Of a DNA stretch of 64,000 bases, positions 20,645 to 30,087 are shown piece by piece (the stretch's first letter is position 1; every line of letters starts with the position of its first letter). Below the pieces are notes generated by a model that ran no database searches, was not told the DNA's origin, and saw nothing but the letters and a program-made list of their open reading frames with translations. The DNA comes from Rhynchopus sp. YZ270_cl-10 (taxonomy: Eukaryota > Euglenozoa > Diplonemea > Diplonemida > Diplonemidae): contig OZ037845.1 in assembly GCA_964035575.1 (NCBI GenBank), positions 1 through 64,000 on the forward strand, read 5' to 3'. The position numbers and the translations under genes are program-made.

Positions 20645-20738
20645 AATACTTTTTTTTAGACCAAGTTTTGGAGAGAAGAATTTCTGACTTTTGAATATTA
20701 ACGCCATCATGTAAATCTGGATGAAGAAAATAATCAGT

Positions 20739-20810
20739 GGCTTAGTGGTCTAGTGGCATGATTCTCGCTTCGGGTGCGAGAGGTCCAGGGTTCGATTCCC
20801 TGCTGAGCCC
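20739..20810 (+). tRNA. tRNA-Pro (CGG)
   Basis: Loop TTCGGGT in CTCGC/GCGAG. Differs from tRNA-Pro (TGG) at 29226 essentially only in the anticodon. Confidence 0.95.
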
Positions 20811-21024
20811 CTCTTTTTATTTAGGTAGTTTCTTGCTTGGGAATTGTTTAGAAAAATTATTTCCACATCTTTTCGACCACCAAAATCCCAAGATGAGGAA
20901 GTTTGGAAAAGTGCATTTTTGTGAAAGTATTTTGCCATATCTTTGTTGTCACCAAAATCCCAAGATAGTGATAGAATCTTGAAAAATCATTTTCCATATT
21001 TTCACTTCCCAGTGAAAAAGAGAA

Positions 21025-21097
21025 TACCCATGGTGGGGATCGAACCCACAATCTTTCGCTTAGGAAGCGAACGCCTTATCCATTGGGCTACACGGGC
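21025..21097 (-). tRNA. tRNA-Arg (CCT)
   Basis: Loop TTCCTAA in TTCGC/GCGAA. The acceptor GCCCGTG/CATGGGT has G-T pairs at its end. First minus-strand tRNA of the cluster. Confidence 0.93.
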
Positions 21098-21203
21098 CTA
21101 ATAGTTTTACCTTCTTTCCTTTTCTCTGGGGTGGTCAAATTTAGGACAAGAGACTTTTCTGCATGACCACCCCACAATGATTCTTTGGTTTAAATGAATG
21201 TGA

Positions 21204-21276
21204 GCCTCCCTAGCTCAGTCGGTAGAGCGCAAGGCCCTTAACCTTGTGGTCGCGGGTTCGAGCCCCGCGGGAGGTG
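21204..21276 (+). tRNA. tRNA-Lys (CTT), copy 1, C33
   Basis: The stem CAAGG/CCTTG closes CCCTTAA, giving C33. The same base is present in the copy at 26196, so it is not a single sequencing error. Confidence 0.94.
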
Positions 21277-22094
21277 CTTTTCTTTTTGAATGTTCACGAT
21301 TTTGCAGGTTTCTGAGATTTTGAGGCAAATGAAAACCAAAAAATATTTCCTCCACTTGATCTCAGTTCTGTTTCGTTGGCAAGTTGAGAGTGGAATTTGG
21401 GTGAAAATATGTGTTTTCCGAACCAACACAGGACTCCCACCGACCGGTGTAGGTTTTGCGTTCAACCAGGTGTGAACTGCTTCCACTCGCGAAAAGTGCC
21501 AGACCCTTTTGCTGGGGATAGCACGTTTCAGCCCCACAACTTATCTCCTTTCTGGGCATGTCCAGTGTGCTCAGCTGCCGCTTCTTGGCGACTCACCAGT
21601 ACAGAGTGGTGGAATCCAGCACAGAATGGAATGGCTGGGAAATCCTTAGCAATCCATAATTCAGATGGAAAAACTCCTGACCCGGCTATTGAATTTTCGG
21701 ATCATTTTCTCAGTCACAATGCAAGCACAGAATGGAAACCAAAACCAAGCACAGAATGGAACACGGCTATAAGACTCCAGCCATTCCATTCTGTGCTGGT
21801 TTTTCGTTTCCATTCTGTGCTTGCATTGTGACTGAGAAAATGATCTGAAAATTCAATACCCGGGTCAGGAGTTTTTTTTTCCACTCCTAACAAATCCTTA
21901 CAGTAAGCCTATAAGTCTCCAGCCATTCCATTCTGTGCTGGTTTTTGGAGCCCATTCTGTGAGCACTCGCTCGGGCCTGTACTGGAGTATAGCGGCCAGG
22001 CCATCTCCCTTCTGCGTTCCTGCCTGTCACATCCAGTGCTCAGTTGCTGCTTCTTCAGCACAACCGCATCACATCACATCACCAAAAAATAGAA
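21277..22094. other. Gene-free stretch with a foldback repeat
   Basis: No gene is supported. A 326-bp foldback element (separate entry) fills 21616-21941. Short direct repeats of CCAGTG-GCTCAG-TGC-GCTTCTT flank it near 21556 and 22029. Confidence 0.5.
21616..21941. mobile_element. Foldback (MITE-like) inverted repeat
   Basis: The outer ends CCAGCACAGAATGGAATGGC (left) and its complement (right, ending CTGTGCTGG) face inward. The inner arms, about 21673-21761 and 21782-21873, are complementary over most of their length and include GCAAGCACAGAATGGAAACC and ATCATTTTCTCAGTCACAAT. No ORF. Target duplications are not clear. A DNA-transposon-derived foldback is inferred. Confidence 0.6.
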
Positions 22095-22166
22095 AGGCAA
22101 CTGGGGGGATCGAACCCCCGACCCTTGGTTTACAAGACCAATGCTCTGCCACTGAGCTAAATCGCC
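22095..22166 (-). tRNA. tRNA-Thr (TGT)
   Basis: Loop CTTGTAA in TTGGT/ACCAA. Acceptor GGCGATT/AGTTGCC. Confidence 0.94.
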
Positions 22167-22248
22167 GCTGATTAAGATGCTTTTGCTGTTTCTCCTGCGA
22201 AGAAGTTTTTCAAGACAACACAGAAAGGAAAGTGTGACAAAAAAGAAA

Positions 22249-22319
22249 TGACCCTAGACGGAATCGAACCGCCGTTGATGGATTTGGAATCCATAGTGCT
22301 ACCGCTACACCATAGGGCC
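22249..22319 (-). tRNA. tRNA-Trp (CCA)
   Basis: Loop TTCCAAA with normal T33. The only Trp gene here. In trypanosomes the mitochondrial pool of this tRNA is edited at C34; nothing in the gene shows that. Confidence 0.93.
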
Positions 22320-22404
22320 CATGATTTAGGGCTTCAATGCGTTTAGCATGAAGGTGGAAATTTTGCTGAAAATCCCACACAAAGGAAAAAGACACACAAA
22401 AAAG

Positions 22405-22477
22405 TGCGAGGTGCCAGGATCGAACTGACGACCTTAGGATTATGGGACCTACGCGCTCCCGACTGCGCCAACCTCGC
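22405..22477 (-). tRNA. tRNA-Met elongator (CAT), C33
   Basis: Loop CCCATAA, so position 33 is C. The anticodon stem TAGGT/TCCTA has a T-T mismatch next to the loop. It has a normal TTCGATC T loop and lacks the initiator GGG/CCC stem, so it is the elongator. Confidence 0.9.
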
Positions 22478-22601
22478 CTTGATATTATCGTATCATTAAG
22501 AAATACATGGGGTGCAAATTTCTACAGGTTTGTGTGGCAAAAAAATTTTTTTGAGCCAAAAAATTTTATGGGCTTCTGTGAAAACAATGACAGTTGTAGA
22601 A

Positions 22602-22685
22602 CCTCTCGTAGCTCAATTGGTAGAGCGCTCGACTGTAGAATACTCGGTTATCGAGCGGTCGCTGGTTCGATTCCGGCCGAGAGGA
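22602..22685 (+). tRNA. tRNA-Tyr (GTA) with 11-nt intron
   Basis: Between the stem halves CTCGA and TCGAG there are 18 nt, starting CTGTA and ending TTA. Removing 11 nt downstream of the anticodon restores a 7-nt loop. Trypanosomatid tRNA-Tyr also has an 11-nt intron at this place. Acceptor CCTCTCG/CGAGAGG. Confidence 0.95.
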
Positions 22686-22762
22686 TTTTTTTCATTTTCG
22701 TGTTCCAGGTTATATTCTTCAAACAGATGACTGCCTAAAAACAAAGAACGGTGAGAATTACA

Positions 22763-22844
22763 GCAGTCGTATCCAAGTGGTTACGGAGGTGGACTAGAAA
22801 TCCATTGGGCTCTGCCCGCGCAGGTTCAAGTCCTGCCGACTGCG
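22763..22844 (+). tRNA. tRNA-Ser (AGA)
   Basis: 82 nt with a long variable arm. Loop CTAGAAA in GTGGA/TCCAT. Confidence 0.94.
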
Positions 22845-22942
22845 ATTCATTTTTTGTTCACAAATTTTCGTGCATTTTCGTCGTTTCTGTGCTCATTTTA
22901 GACCATTTTGATGCGCGAAAATAAATCAGAGTGAAGATTGTA

Positions 22943-23014
22943 TCCTCGGTAGTATAGAGGTCAGTATTTCCGCCTGTCACGCGGAAGACCCGGGTTCAAT
23001 TCCCGGCCGGGGAA
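22943..23014 (+). tRNA. tRNA-Asp (GTC), copy 1
   Basis: Loop CTGTCAC in TCCGC/GCGGA. Acceptor TCCTCGG/CCGGGGA. Identical body on the minus strand at 29589. Confidence 0.95.
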
Positions 23015-23076
23015 TTCTTTTTTGTACAGGGCTCCCACTCATTGTTTCGTTTCTTTTCTGATGAAAATCAAATCAG

Positions 23077-23149
23077 GCCCCGTTGGCGCAATGGATAGCG
23101 CGTTGGACTTCGAATCCAAAGGTTGCGGGTTCGAGTCCCGCACGGGGTT
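23077..23149 (+). tRNA. tRNA-Arg (TCG)
   Basis: Loop CTTCGAA in TTGGA/TCCAA. It shares the D and T arms with the CCG gene at 24996, which fixes that gene's reading register. Confidence 0.94.
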
Positions 23150-23419
23150 AACTTTTTGAACATTGTTTTTTTGAACTTTTTTGAAAACACAAAAAAGTGA
23201 GGTTGGTGTCAAGTGAAATCACAGTGGAACAACAGATACAAATTTGGGTCCAGTGGGAAGGGGTCTCCCAGGAATTTTGGATTTTTTGGCAGTCAACCCA
23301 TCCAGAAGAACCTTAAAAAATCTTGGGAAAAACTTGAAAACTGGAAATTCTTTGAAAAGCTGACATTTCAGAATTTTTTTCTGAACATGAAAATTTTACT
23401 TCCTCCTAAAAAAAAGAAC

Positions 23420-23491
23420 TGCACTTACCGGGAGTCGAACCCGGGCCGCTCGCTTGGAAGGCGAGAATACTAACCGTTATACCATAAGTGC
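23420..23491 (-). tRNA. tRNA-Gly (TCC)
   Basis: Loop CTTCCAA in CTCGC/GCGAG. Acceptor GCACTTA/TAAGTGC. Confidence 0.94.
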
Positions 23492-23580
23492 TGTTACTTT
23501 CATGCAAAGTGTTTTCTTTGTGGGGGGCAATTTCAAAATAAAAAAAATTTGAAATTGTTCAAATTGCCCAAAAAAAGAAG

Positions 23581-23652
23581 CAACCGTGGCAGGACTCGAA
23601 CCTGCAACCGCCTGATCCGTGGTCAGGCGCTCTTCCATTGAGCCACACGGTC
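23581..23652 (-). tRNA. tRNA-Arg (ACG), C33
   Basis: A perfect CCTGA/TCAGG stem closes CCACGGA, so position 33 is C. The acceptor GACCGTG/CACGGTT has a G1-T72 pair. Confidence 0.93.
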
Positions 23653-23739
23653 CATGTCTTTAGGCAATAGTATTTTTTATGTGGCCTGCATATTTTTGGA
23701 GTTGGAAAAAATGAAAATGGTTGATTGCACAGCTAAAAA

Positions 23740-23811
23740 AGCGGTTACCGAGAATTGAACTCGGGTCTCCCGTGCCACAAACGGGTGTTCTAACCACTAA
23801 ACCATAACCGC
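23740..23811 (-). tRNA. tRNA-His (GTG)
   Basis: Loop TTGTGGC in CCCGT/ACGGG. The extra 5' G of mature tRNA-His is not encoded in the usual way; the base before GCGGTTA is an A. Confidence 0.92.
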
Positions 23812-23927
23812 TTGAATATTCCCACTTATTGGGATCTCAGAAAGGGTTTTATTTCCTGGGATATTGTGAAATATTTTTCAAACATGCAACGAGCGGCAAC
23901 TCGAGCACAATTTCGACTAATATCGTA

Positions 23928-23998
23928 GCGTAATTGGTCTAGTGGTAGAATGGCCCCCCGCCACGGGGTCGGCCCGGGTTCGATTCCCGGATTACGCA
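23928..23998 (+). tRNA. tRNA-Gly (GCC), C33
   Basis: Loop CCGCCAC between runs of C and G; alignment to the usual eukaryotic Gly (GCC) loop CTGCCAC gives C33. T loop TTCGATT. Confidence 0.91.
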
Positions 23999-24995
23999 CT
24001 CTCTTTTTGCGTTTGGCAAAAGCAAAACAATATGTTTCGGACAGTTTCAGGTCGGTCACAAACTCGTTCAAAACGAAAAAGTGGAAATGATATGTACTCT
24101 TTCTTGCGTAAGGATTATTAGTAGAGAAAAAAATTTCTTGTCTGATGATACGGGTTTTTGCTCGACATAGTTTGCGAGTAAGTCAGTTCGGTCACAACTT
24201 CCATCACAATTGCAAAAAAAATTGGGACTACAACATGTTCATAAACCCAACCTGACTTACATGTTTATTTCTTCACAAAATTCCCAGTAAATAAACATGC
24301 ACATCAGTATGGCCGGTGCGCTGGTCAGAGACATCACGTTTGCGGGCCAACCCCTCTGTGCGCCCGATTAGGAACCCCCCTGTGCGCCCGATTAGCTTAC
24401 CCCCCTGTGCGCCCGATTAGGGACCCCCCTGTGCGCCCGGTTAGCTTTACCCCCCTGTGCGCCCGATTAGGAATATCCCCCTGTGCGCCCGATTAGGAAC
24501 CACTCTGTGCACCTACCTAGTCACTGTGACCAGGTGCCCCTACTAATATGCCTTACCAATATGGCCTGGGCTGTGGTATGTCGGGTGTACTACATGCTGG
24601 GACCTAAAGAGGAACCACATGCTGGAACACGGCTTTAAGCCCCCACCCATTTCAGCTGTGGTTCCTACTGTGCCCAGTCACTGTGACCAGGTGCCTGGTC
24701 AGATCTGACCAGGTACCCTTACTAATATGCCTGACCAATATGGCCAGGGGTGGTATGTCGGGTGCACAAGGGAGTTTCACGATGGGTTATCTTATGCACA
24801 GGTACAGTGGATGTAGAAAACCCACAAACCCATTGTGTGTGGGTTTTCTGGCATAGGACTGTATGGAAAGTGCACGGGTCCACCACAGTACAACCAGTCA
24901 TGCACCAAGGGACACTGGCTGTTTTATCACTTTTTGAACTTTTTTAGACACTGCCAAACCTTCTCCATAATCTGAGATCTTGGGAAACAAGATAA
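23999..24995. other. Gene-free stretch with short tandem repeats
   Basis: No gene is supported. It holds the 25-bp array at 24351 and a ~157-bp imperfect duplication (copies start near 24522 and 24679, CACTGTGACCAGGTGCC). A perfect 20-bp palindrome CCTGGTCAGATCTGACCAGG lies at 24694-24713. Confidence 0.55.
24351..24530. repeat. ~25-bp tandem repeat with CTGTGCGCCCGATTAG
   Basis: Six copies of CTGTGCGCCCGATTAG, one with GG for GA, are spaced 24-26 bp apart, with a decayed seventh. The spacers are C-rich and vary. The reverse complement GGGCGCACAG also occurs repeatedly at 28.1-28.6 kb. Confidence 0.85.
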
Positions 24996-25067
24996 GCTCG
25001 CGTGGCGCAATGGAAGCGCGTCGGTTCCCGACGCCGGAGGTTGCGGGTTCGATCCCCGCCGCGAGTA
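24996..25067 (+). tRNA. tRNA-Arg (CCG), C33
   Basis: Aligned with tRNA-Arg (TCG) at 23077, the stem is TCGGT/GCCGG and the loop TCCCGAC, giving anticodon CCG and C33. The D loop is one base shorter. A Gly (CCC) reading needs a bulged stem and is less likely, because a clean Gly (CCC) gene exists at 30211. Confidence 0.8.
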
Positions 25068-25204
25068 CTTTTTATTCATTCCAAAATATTTTTAGATTTC
25101 CTTCTTCTCAGAGATTTCTTGTCACAAAACTTTGCCAAATTGAAAATTCAGAAATGCGAAAATATCAAAAAACAGCTCCGAAATTTGAAAGCAATCAAAA
25201 AGGA

Positions 25205-25276
25205 TTCCCCCTCCGGGGTTTGAACCCGGGTCGCCTGGGTGAAAGCCAGGTATACTAACCACTGTACTAAAGGGGA
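25205..25276 (-). tRNA. tRNA-Glu (TTC)
   Basis: Loop CTTTCAC in CCTGG/CCAGG. Acceptor TCCCCTT/AGGGGGA. Confidence 0.94.
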
Positions 25277-25374
25277 GGTGATACTTAGGCACAATCCAAA
25301 AAGGGTACTTTTGTGCAAGCTACACGGAGTTTCAAACGAAAAAAAAAATTAAAAATGAAAATCCAAAAAGACAA

Positions 25375-25446
25375 GGGCTCGGCGGGGAATTGAACCCCGG
25401 ACCTCTCGCACCCTAAGCGAGAATCTTGCCACTAGACCACCGAGCC
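25375..25446 (-). tRNA. tRNA-Pro (AGG)
   Basis: Loop TTAGGGT in CTCGC/GCGAG. Acceptor GGCTCGG/CCGAGCC. Confidence 0.95.
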
Positions 25447-25560
25447 ACGAATTCTCTCGCATTCTCTTCGTAACGCGGCCATATGTTTCCATCATTCCTT
25501 GTGTGTGTTTTCGTTTTGAATAAGGTCCCCATGTAAATGCTGTCTTCGCTAACAATCAGA

Positions 25561-25633
25561 TCCTCCTTGGCGCAGTCGGTAGCGCGTCAGGCTGTTAACC
25601 TGCAGGTCGTTGGTTCGAACCCAACAGGAGGAG
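25561..25633 (+). tRNA. tRNA-Asn (GTT), copy 2
   Basis: Same body as the gene at 20132, including the GGAG just after it. T5 follows after GAGA. Confidence 0.95.
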
Positions 25634-25887
25634 ATTTTTCATTTTTTTGAGTTTTTGACTCTATTTTTTAATTTTGAGCTAAAAATCCACATTGTGTGTC
25701 ATCTTGATGTTGGAACTATTTTTCAGGATTTCCAAGGTTGTCCCACCAAAAAAACCAAACATCTTGAATGTTGTCCTAACTTGGAGATTCTTGACCTGAA
25801 GATAAAACAGATTTTTTCAGGTTTTTTTTTGAGTTTGAAAAAGTTCAGAAAAGAATGAAAAAAGGTATCAATGCAGTGTATAAAAAA

Positions 25888-25969
25888 CGCGAACGGCAAG
25901 GTTCGAACTTGCGCATGCAGAGCACACTCGCTTAGCAGGCGAGCCCCGTAACCACTTGGGTACGTCCGC
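25888..25969 (-). tRNA. tRNA-Ser (GCT)
   Basis: 82 nt with a long variable arm. Loop CTGCTAA in CTCGC/GCGAG. Acceptor GCGGACG/CGTTCGC. Confidence 0.93.
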
Positions 25970-26195
25970 TTAATTACCTGTCAGTACTTAGGACGAAGCT
26001 TGTACTTTGCTTAACAACTTAGTTAGTGCGATTTGGTCTGGGTGGGATCACCAAAAATCATCGCAATTGTGACCACCAAAAATTTTTTTTGGGCACGATT
26101 TCGCACGATGGCGGGCTCATTGCACAACGACCAACACACCATGTTTTCCAACAAATAAAAAAAATTCAGAAAAATTCAGGTATCAATACAAAAAG

Positions 26196-26268
26196 CACCT
26201 CCCGCGGGGCTCGAACCCGCGACCACAAGGTTAAGGGCCTTGCGCTCTACCGACTGAGCTAGGGAGGC
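26196..26268 (-). tRNA. tRNA-Lys (CTT), copy 2, C33
   Basis: Same 73-nt sequence as at 21204, on the opposite strand. The duplication extends past the gene: ATTCTTTG-TTTAA and CCACAATGAT occur beside both genes. Confidence 0.94.
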
Positions 26269-26370
26269 TCATATTAACTTAAATCAAAGAATCATTGTGG
26301 GGTACTTGTGTGTACCTGCAACCACCAAATTTTCCATCGTTGTTGTGTGAACAAAAGGATCCGGATTATC

Positions 26371-26442
26371 TCTCCTATGGTGTAGTGGTTAGCACCCTGG
26401 ACTTTGAATCCAGTAGCCGCGGTTCAAACCCGCGTGGGAGAA
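26371..26442 (+). tRNA. tRNA-Gln (TTG)
   Basis: Loop CTTTGAA in CTGGA/TCCAG. T loop TTCAAAC. Confidence 0.94.
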
Positions 26443-26558
26443 CTTTTCTTTTTTCCAAGTGTTTTCAATATTTTTTGGAGCTTTGTCACACACATCTTCA
26501 ATCTTTGCATTTGATGACAAAAACATAAATCACAGAAATCAAACGAAAAGGTAAAGAA

Positions 26559-26640
26559 CGCTGACGGCAGGGTTCGAACCTGCGCGGGCAGAGCCCAGTG
26601 GATTTCAAGTCCACCTCCGTAACCACTTGGATACGTCAGC
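26559..26640 (-). tRNA. tRNA-Ser (TGA)
   Basis: Loop CTTGAAA in GTGGA/TCCAC. It shares most of its body with the Ser AGA and CGA genes. Confidence 0.94.
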
Positions 26641-26717
26641 ATAGTTGAGGAAGTACAACGCCCCAGATCCTGAAAATGAGCACAAAAAAGAGAATCCAAT
26701 CAATCCAAAAAAGTAGG

Positions 26718-26789
26718 CACCCGCCGTGGGGATCGAACCCACGACCATTGGATTAAAAGTCCAACGCTCTACCGCTGAGCTAGGCGGGC
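26718..26789 (-). tRNA. tRNA-Lys (TTT)
   Basis: Loop CTTTTAA with normal T33, in contrast to the two CTT genes. Confidence 0.94.
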
Positions 26790-26902
26790 ATTCGTTTTAA
26801 AGGAAAGAGTCAATTTCAAGGCTTGTTGCGTTCTTGAAAAAAACTGACAAAAAGACGAACAGAACGTGCCCCAAGTACCTCTCCTTGAGGGACATTTATC
26901 AG

Positions 26903-26974
26903 GGGCGTTTAGCTCAGTGGTAGAGCGCCCGTTCTGCATACGGGAGGCCGAGGGTTCGAACCCCTCAATGTCCA
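26903..26974 (+). tRNA. tRNA-Ala (TGC), C33
   Basis: The stem CCCGT/ACGGG closes TCTGCAT, giving C33 as in the other Ala gene. Acceptor GGGCGTT/AATGTCC. Confidence 0.92.
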
Positions 26975-27084
26975 TTTTTTTGCCATATTTTGTTGATTAT
27001 TTTTTGGTTGGGACAGTTAACACACAAAAATATGAACTGACACCATTGCGTCGTACCTGTGATTTTGAGGGTCTTTTAGCGATG

Positions 27085-27700
27085 AGGATGTGTGTGATGG
27101 TCCGATTGGCGATTCTGACCTCATAATGCGTTCAGGAACATCCGAATAACCCATTTTCCCAACGTTTTCACATTTTTGAGCATTTTGCTCTTGCACAATA
27201 GTGGTACAATGGGCATTTTAGTGGGTCATTTTAACCAACTCTATCAGGACACTTCTGATGCTCCAATTGGCGATTCTGACCTCATAATGGCTTCATGAGC
27301 AGCCGAATAACCCGTTTTCCCAACGTTTTCACATTTTTGAACATTTTGCCATTCGTGGAATGGTGGCATAAAAGTGATTTTAGTGGGTCATTTTCGCCAA
27401 CTCGATCAGGGCACTTCTGGTGCTCCAATTTGCGATTCTGACCTCATAATGCATTCAGGAGAGCTCAAAAAACCCATTTTCCCAACGTTTTCGCCTTTTT
27501 GACCATTTTTGCCATTGTGGAATGGCAGTACAATAGGCAGTTTACTGGGTCATTTTCATCAACTCGATCAGGGTACTTCTGATGCTCTAATCACATCGTT
27601 CAACCTCATAATGGATTCAAGAGCACCCAAATAACCCATTTTCGCAAGGTTTTCGCATTTTTGACCATTTTGCTATTGTGGAACATCGGTAAGATGATGT
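27085..27700. repeat. Four tandem units of the ~161-bp repeat
   Basis: CCTCATAATG cores recur near 27119, 27280, 27442 and 27604, with spacings of 161-162 bp. Each unit has TGATGCTCCAATT, CCTCATAATGC-TTCAGGAG, CCCATTTTCCCAACGTTTTC and GGGTCATTTT. No ORF or RNA gene is evident. Confidence 0.88.
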
Positions 27701-27782
27701 CATGCAAAAATGTACAGTTTTGTGCACAATAGAAAAAAATAGTGCGTACCCCAGGTTGGCGATTCCTTTCGTCATTATTGTC

Positions 27783-27855
27783 GGTCGTGTAGCTCAGTCG
27801 GTAGAGCATTGGTCTAATAAGCCAACGGTCCCAGGTTCGAGCCCTGTCACGACCA
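27783..27855 (+). tRNA. tRNA-Ile (AAT)
   Basis: Loop CTAATAA in TTGGT/GCCAA. Acceptor GGTCGTG/CACGACC. Confidence 0.94.
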
Positions 27856-27933
27856 ATACTTTTTCTACTACTTTGACTTTGACCTGTTCAAAAAATGTTG
27901 GCCGTGTAAAAAATATGCATACCCTAAAACAAG

Positions 27934-27940
27934 GCCTCTT

Positions 27941-27989
<49 letters not shown>

Positions 27990-28006
27990 AATCCCAGGTG
28001 GAGGCA
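27934..28006 (+). tRNA. tRNA-Phe (GAA)
   Basis: Loop CTGAAGA in CAGA/TCTG. The acceptor GCCTCTT/TGGAGGC has one T-T mismatch at its inner end. Only complete Phe gene; its 3' half is duplicated downstream. Confidence 0.92.
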
Positions 28007-28728
28007 CTTCTCTTTTTTCCCCTCAACTCTAATAACAATTTTCAATGTGCGCTGTGCTACTACATTGGAAAAGTGCGCTGTGCTACTACATCCCAATTTT
28101 TTGGACGAAAATTTTTTGGTATGTTGGGTGCACAGCGCAGACCCCGATATGGGCGCACAGAACACCCCCCCATTGTGGGCGCACAGAACAGGCCCTCCGT
28201 TGTGGGCGCACAGCTCACTGTGTGCTGTGCAAAGTTTCAGCATATGGCTTCTGGCAACAAAAACTTAAAAAAAATTTTGGCCGAAAATTATTTTTTGGCC
28301 TGCAATCAGGTTGAGCTGAGACGCTATGTAACCTGTCAGTCTGTATGAGATCTGAAGGTCCCTGGTTCAATCCCAGGTGGAGGCACTTCTCTTTTTTCCC
28401 CTCAACTCTAATAACAATTTTCAAGGTGCGCTGTGCTACTACATTGGAAAAGTGCGCTGTGCTACTACATCCCAATTTTTTGGACGAAAATTTTTTGGTA
28501 TGTCGGGCGCACAGCTCAGACCCCGATATGGGCGCACAGAACACCCCCCCATTGTGGGCGCACAGAACAGGCCCTCCGTTGTGGGCGCACAGCTCACTGT
28601 GTGCTGTGCAAAGTTTCAGCATATGGCTTCTGGCAACAAAAACTTAAAAAAAAATTTTGGCCGAAAATTATTTTTTGGCCTGCAATCAAGTTGAGCTGAG
28701 ATGCTATGTAACATGTAAGTCAGTCTGT
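27969..28728. repeat. ~380-bp tandem duplication carrying half a tRNA-Phe
   Basis: Bases from about 27970 to 28349 are repeated at 28350 to about 28728 with few changes. Each copy has two CTGTGCTACTACAT blocks and several GGGCGCACAG motifs. The junction cuts the tRNA-Phe inside its anticodon arm. Confidence 0.9.
28347..28386 (+). pseudogene. tRNA-Phe 3'-half remnant
   Basis: GAGATCTGAAGGTCCCTGG and the T arm and acceptor 3' strand are identical to tRNA-Phe, but the 5' half (acceptor, D arm, anticodon) is absent. It retains a B box, without an A box. Confidence 0.9.
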
Positions 28729-29030
28729 TTCATGTTTCCGCTGATCAAAGTTCGTTCGAGATGGAAAGGACTGAAAAGGAAGCACATGTGGAAAAGGAAG
28801 CACATGTGGAAATGTTAAGGAATCCCCACCCATTTCCGCATGTGCTTCCGGCAACAAAAACTGATTGCTCTGGGATTTGATTTTGGTACCATTTTTCACC
28901 AAATCCAAAAAAATTGGCAGAGTAGCACAGCCGCAAACGTTAGCATTATGACACGTGTTTGCGGATGTGCTCTCACCCCCAAAAAAAATGGGCAATACAA
29001 GGCCAAAAAACAAACGCACAAAAAGAAGTG
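28729..29030. other. Gene-free spacer
   Basis: Nothing recognisable. There is a short direct repeat GGAAGCACATGTGGAAA near 28778-28811. Confidence 0.5.
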
Positions 29031-29104
29031 TACACCTATCCGGGTTTGAACCGGAGACCTCCTCGGTGTTAACGAGGCGTCATAACCAACTAGACCATAG
29101 GTGC
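29031..29104 (-). tRNA. tRNA-Val (AAC)
   Basis: Loop TTAACAC in CCTCG/CGAGG. Acceptor GCACCTA/TAGGTGT. Confidence 0.93.
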
Positions 29105-29225
29105 TGACATTTATATGGTTCATAGAAACGAGATGGTGTGTGCATTCACCGCCCAAAACCGAAAACTGTGTCAAAATAAAAAAAAATTTGGACAGAAGAA
29201 AATGGGAATATGGGTACAAAACGAA

Positions 29226-29297
29226 GGCTTAGTGGTCTAGTGGCATGATTCTCGCTTTGGGTGCGAGAGGTCCAGGGTTCGATTCCCTGCTGAGCCC
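29226..29297 (+). tRNA. tRNA-Pro (TGG)
   Basis: Loop TTTGGGT. It matches the CGG gene at 20739 outside the anticodon, including the CTCTTTTT terminator. Confidence 0.95.
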
Positions 29298-29404
29298 CTC
29301 TTTTTTTCAAGTTTTTGTGTCACAGATTTTTTGTCAGAAAAATAAATTGTGAAAAAAACTGATCCCTTGAAAAATTGATTCTGGACAACAGAAGGAAAAA
29401 AGTG

Positions 29405-29486
29405 TGACAGGAGTGGGGTTTGAACCCACGCCTCCGAAGAGAAAGGAACTTGAGTCCTCCGCCTTAGACCTCTCGGCCATCCTGCC
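29405..29486 (-). tRNA. tRNA-Leu (CAA)
   Basis: Loop CTCAAGT in GAGGA/TCCTT. Long variable arm CTCTTCGGAG. Confidence 0.93.
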
Positions 29487-29588
29487 TTGCCAACAGATTT
29501 ATATTAGAAATGAAATGAGAACGATGAGAAAGGACAACCAAAACGGAGCAAAAGGAAAAACAGAAGAAAACACAACACATAAAAAGAA

Positions 29589-29660
29589 TTCCCCGGCCGG
29601 GAATTGAACCCGGGTCTTCCGCGTGACAGGCGGAAATACTGACCTCTATACTACCGAGGA
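29589..29660 (-). tRNA. tRNA-Asp (GTC), copy 2
   Basis: Inverted copy of the gene at 22943, with TGTATCCTCGG at its 5' edge in both. Confidence 0.95.
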
Positions 29661-29748
29661 TACAATGAAGCCTGTTTTTAAAAAGAATGCGTCCAGAGAA
29701 AGTCTTCAATCGCACCGGATCTGAAAAATAAAAAACAAAGAAAAGAAT

Positions 29749-29821
29749 TACCCCATGTGGGACTCGAACCCACAACCTTTGGATTAGAAGTCCAACGCGC
29801 TATCCATTGCGCCAATGGGGC
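29749..29821 (-). tRNA. tRNA-Arg (TCT)
   Basis: Loop CTTCTAA in TTGGA/TCCAA. Acceptor GCCCCAT/ATGGGGT with G1-T72. Confidence 0.94.
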
Positions 29822-29913
29822 TTGTTTCATATTCTTTTCTCGTTTTAAGGAAGTGTCCCTTCATGGTCAACAACACCTGTAAAAAATTGTGAAGGAAATT
29901 CAAAAATGAAAAG

Positions 29914-29986
29914 TACAACTAGCTGGGATTGAACCAGCGATCTTCCGCGTGTAAGGCGGACGTCCTAACCACTAGACGATAGCTGC
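29914..29986 (-). tRNA. tRNA-Val (TAC)
   Basis: Loop CTTACAC in TCCGC/GCGGA. Acceptor GCAGCTA/TAGTTGT. Confidence 0.93.
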
Positions 29987-30087
29987 CCAAACTTAGTGAG
30001 ATGTTGGCAAGGGTCTGACCAACTTTTTTTTGGTGTTCAAAAAATTTTTTTCAAGTCAAAAAAATGGGTTCACTGAAAAAGGTTTTC

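Noticed and set aside
24351-24530. CRISPR-like array
   Set aside because: The 25-bp period has almost no unique spacers, and the locus is eukaryotic. It is a short tandem repeat.
24996-25067. tRNA-Gly (CCC)
   Set aside because: This reading needs an irregular anticodon stem. Alignment with tRNA-Arg (TCG) gives a regular stem and anticodon CCG, and a normal Gly (CCC) is at 30211.
27998-28699. Overlapping ORFs with GCTAQTPIWAHRTPP-like sequence
   Set aside because: They arise twice from the 380-bp duplication and have neither consistent frame preference nor domains.
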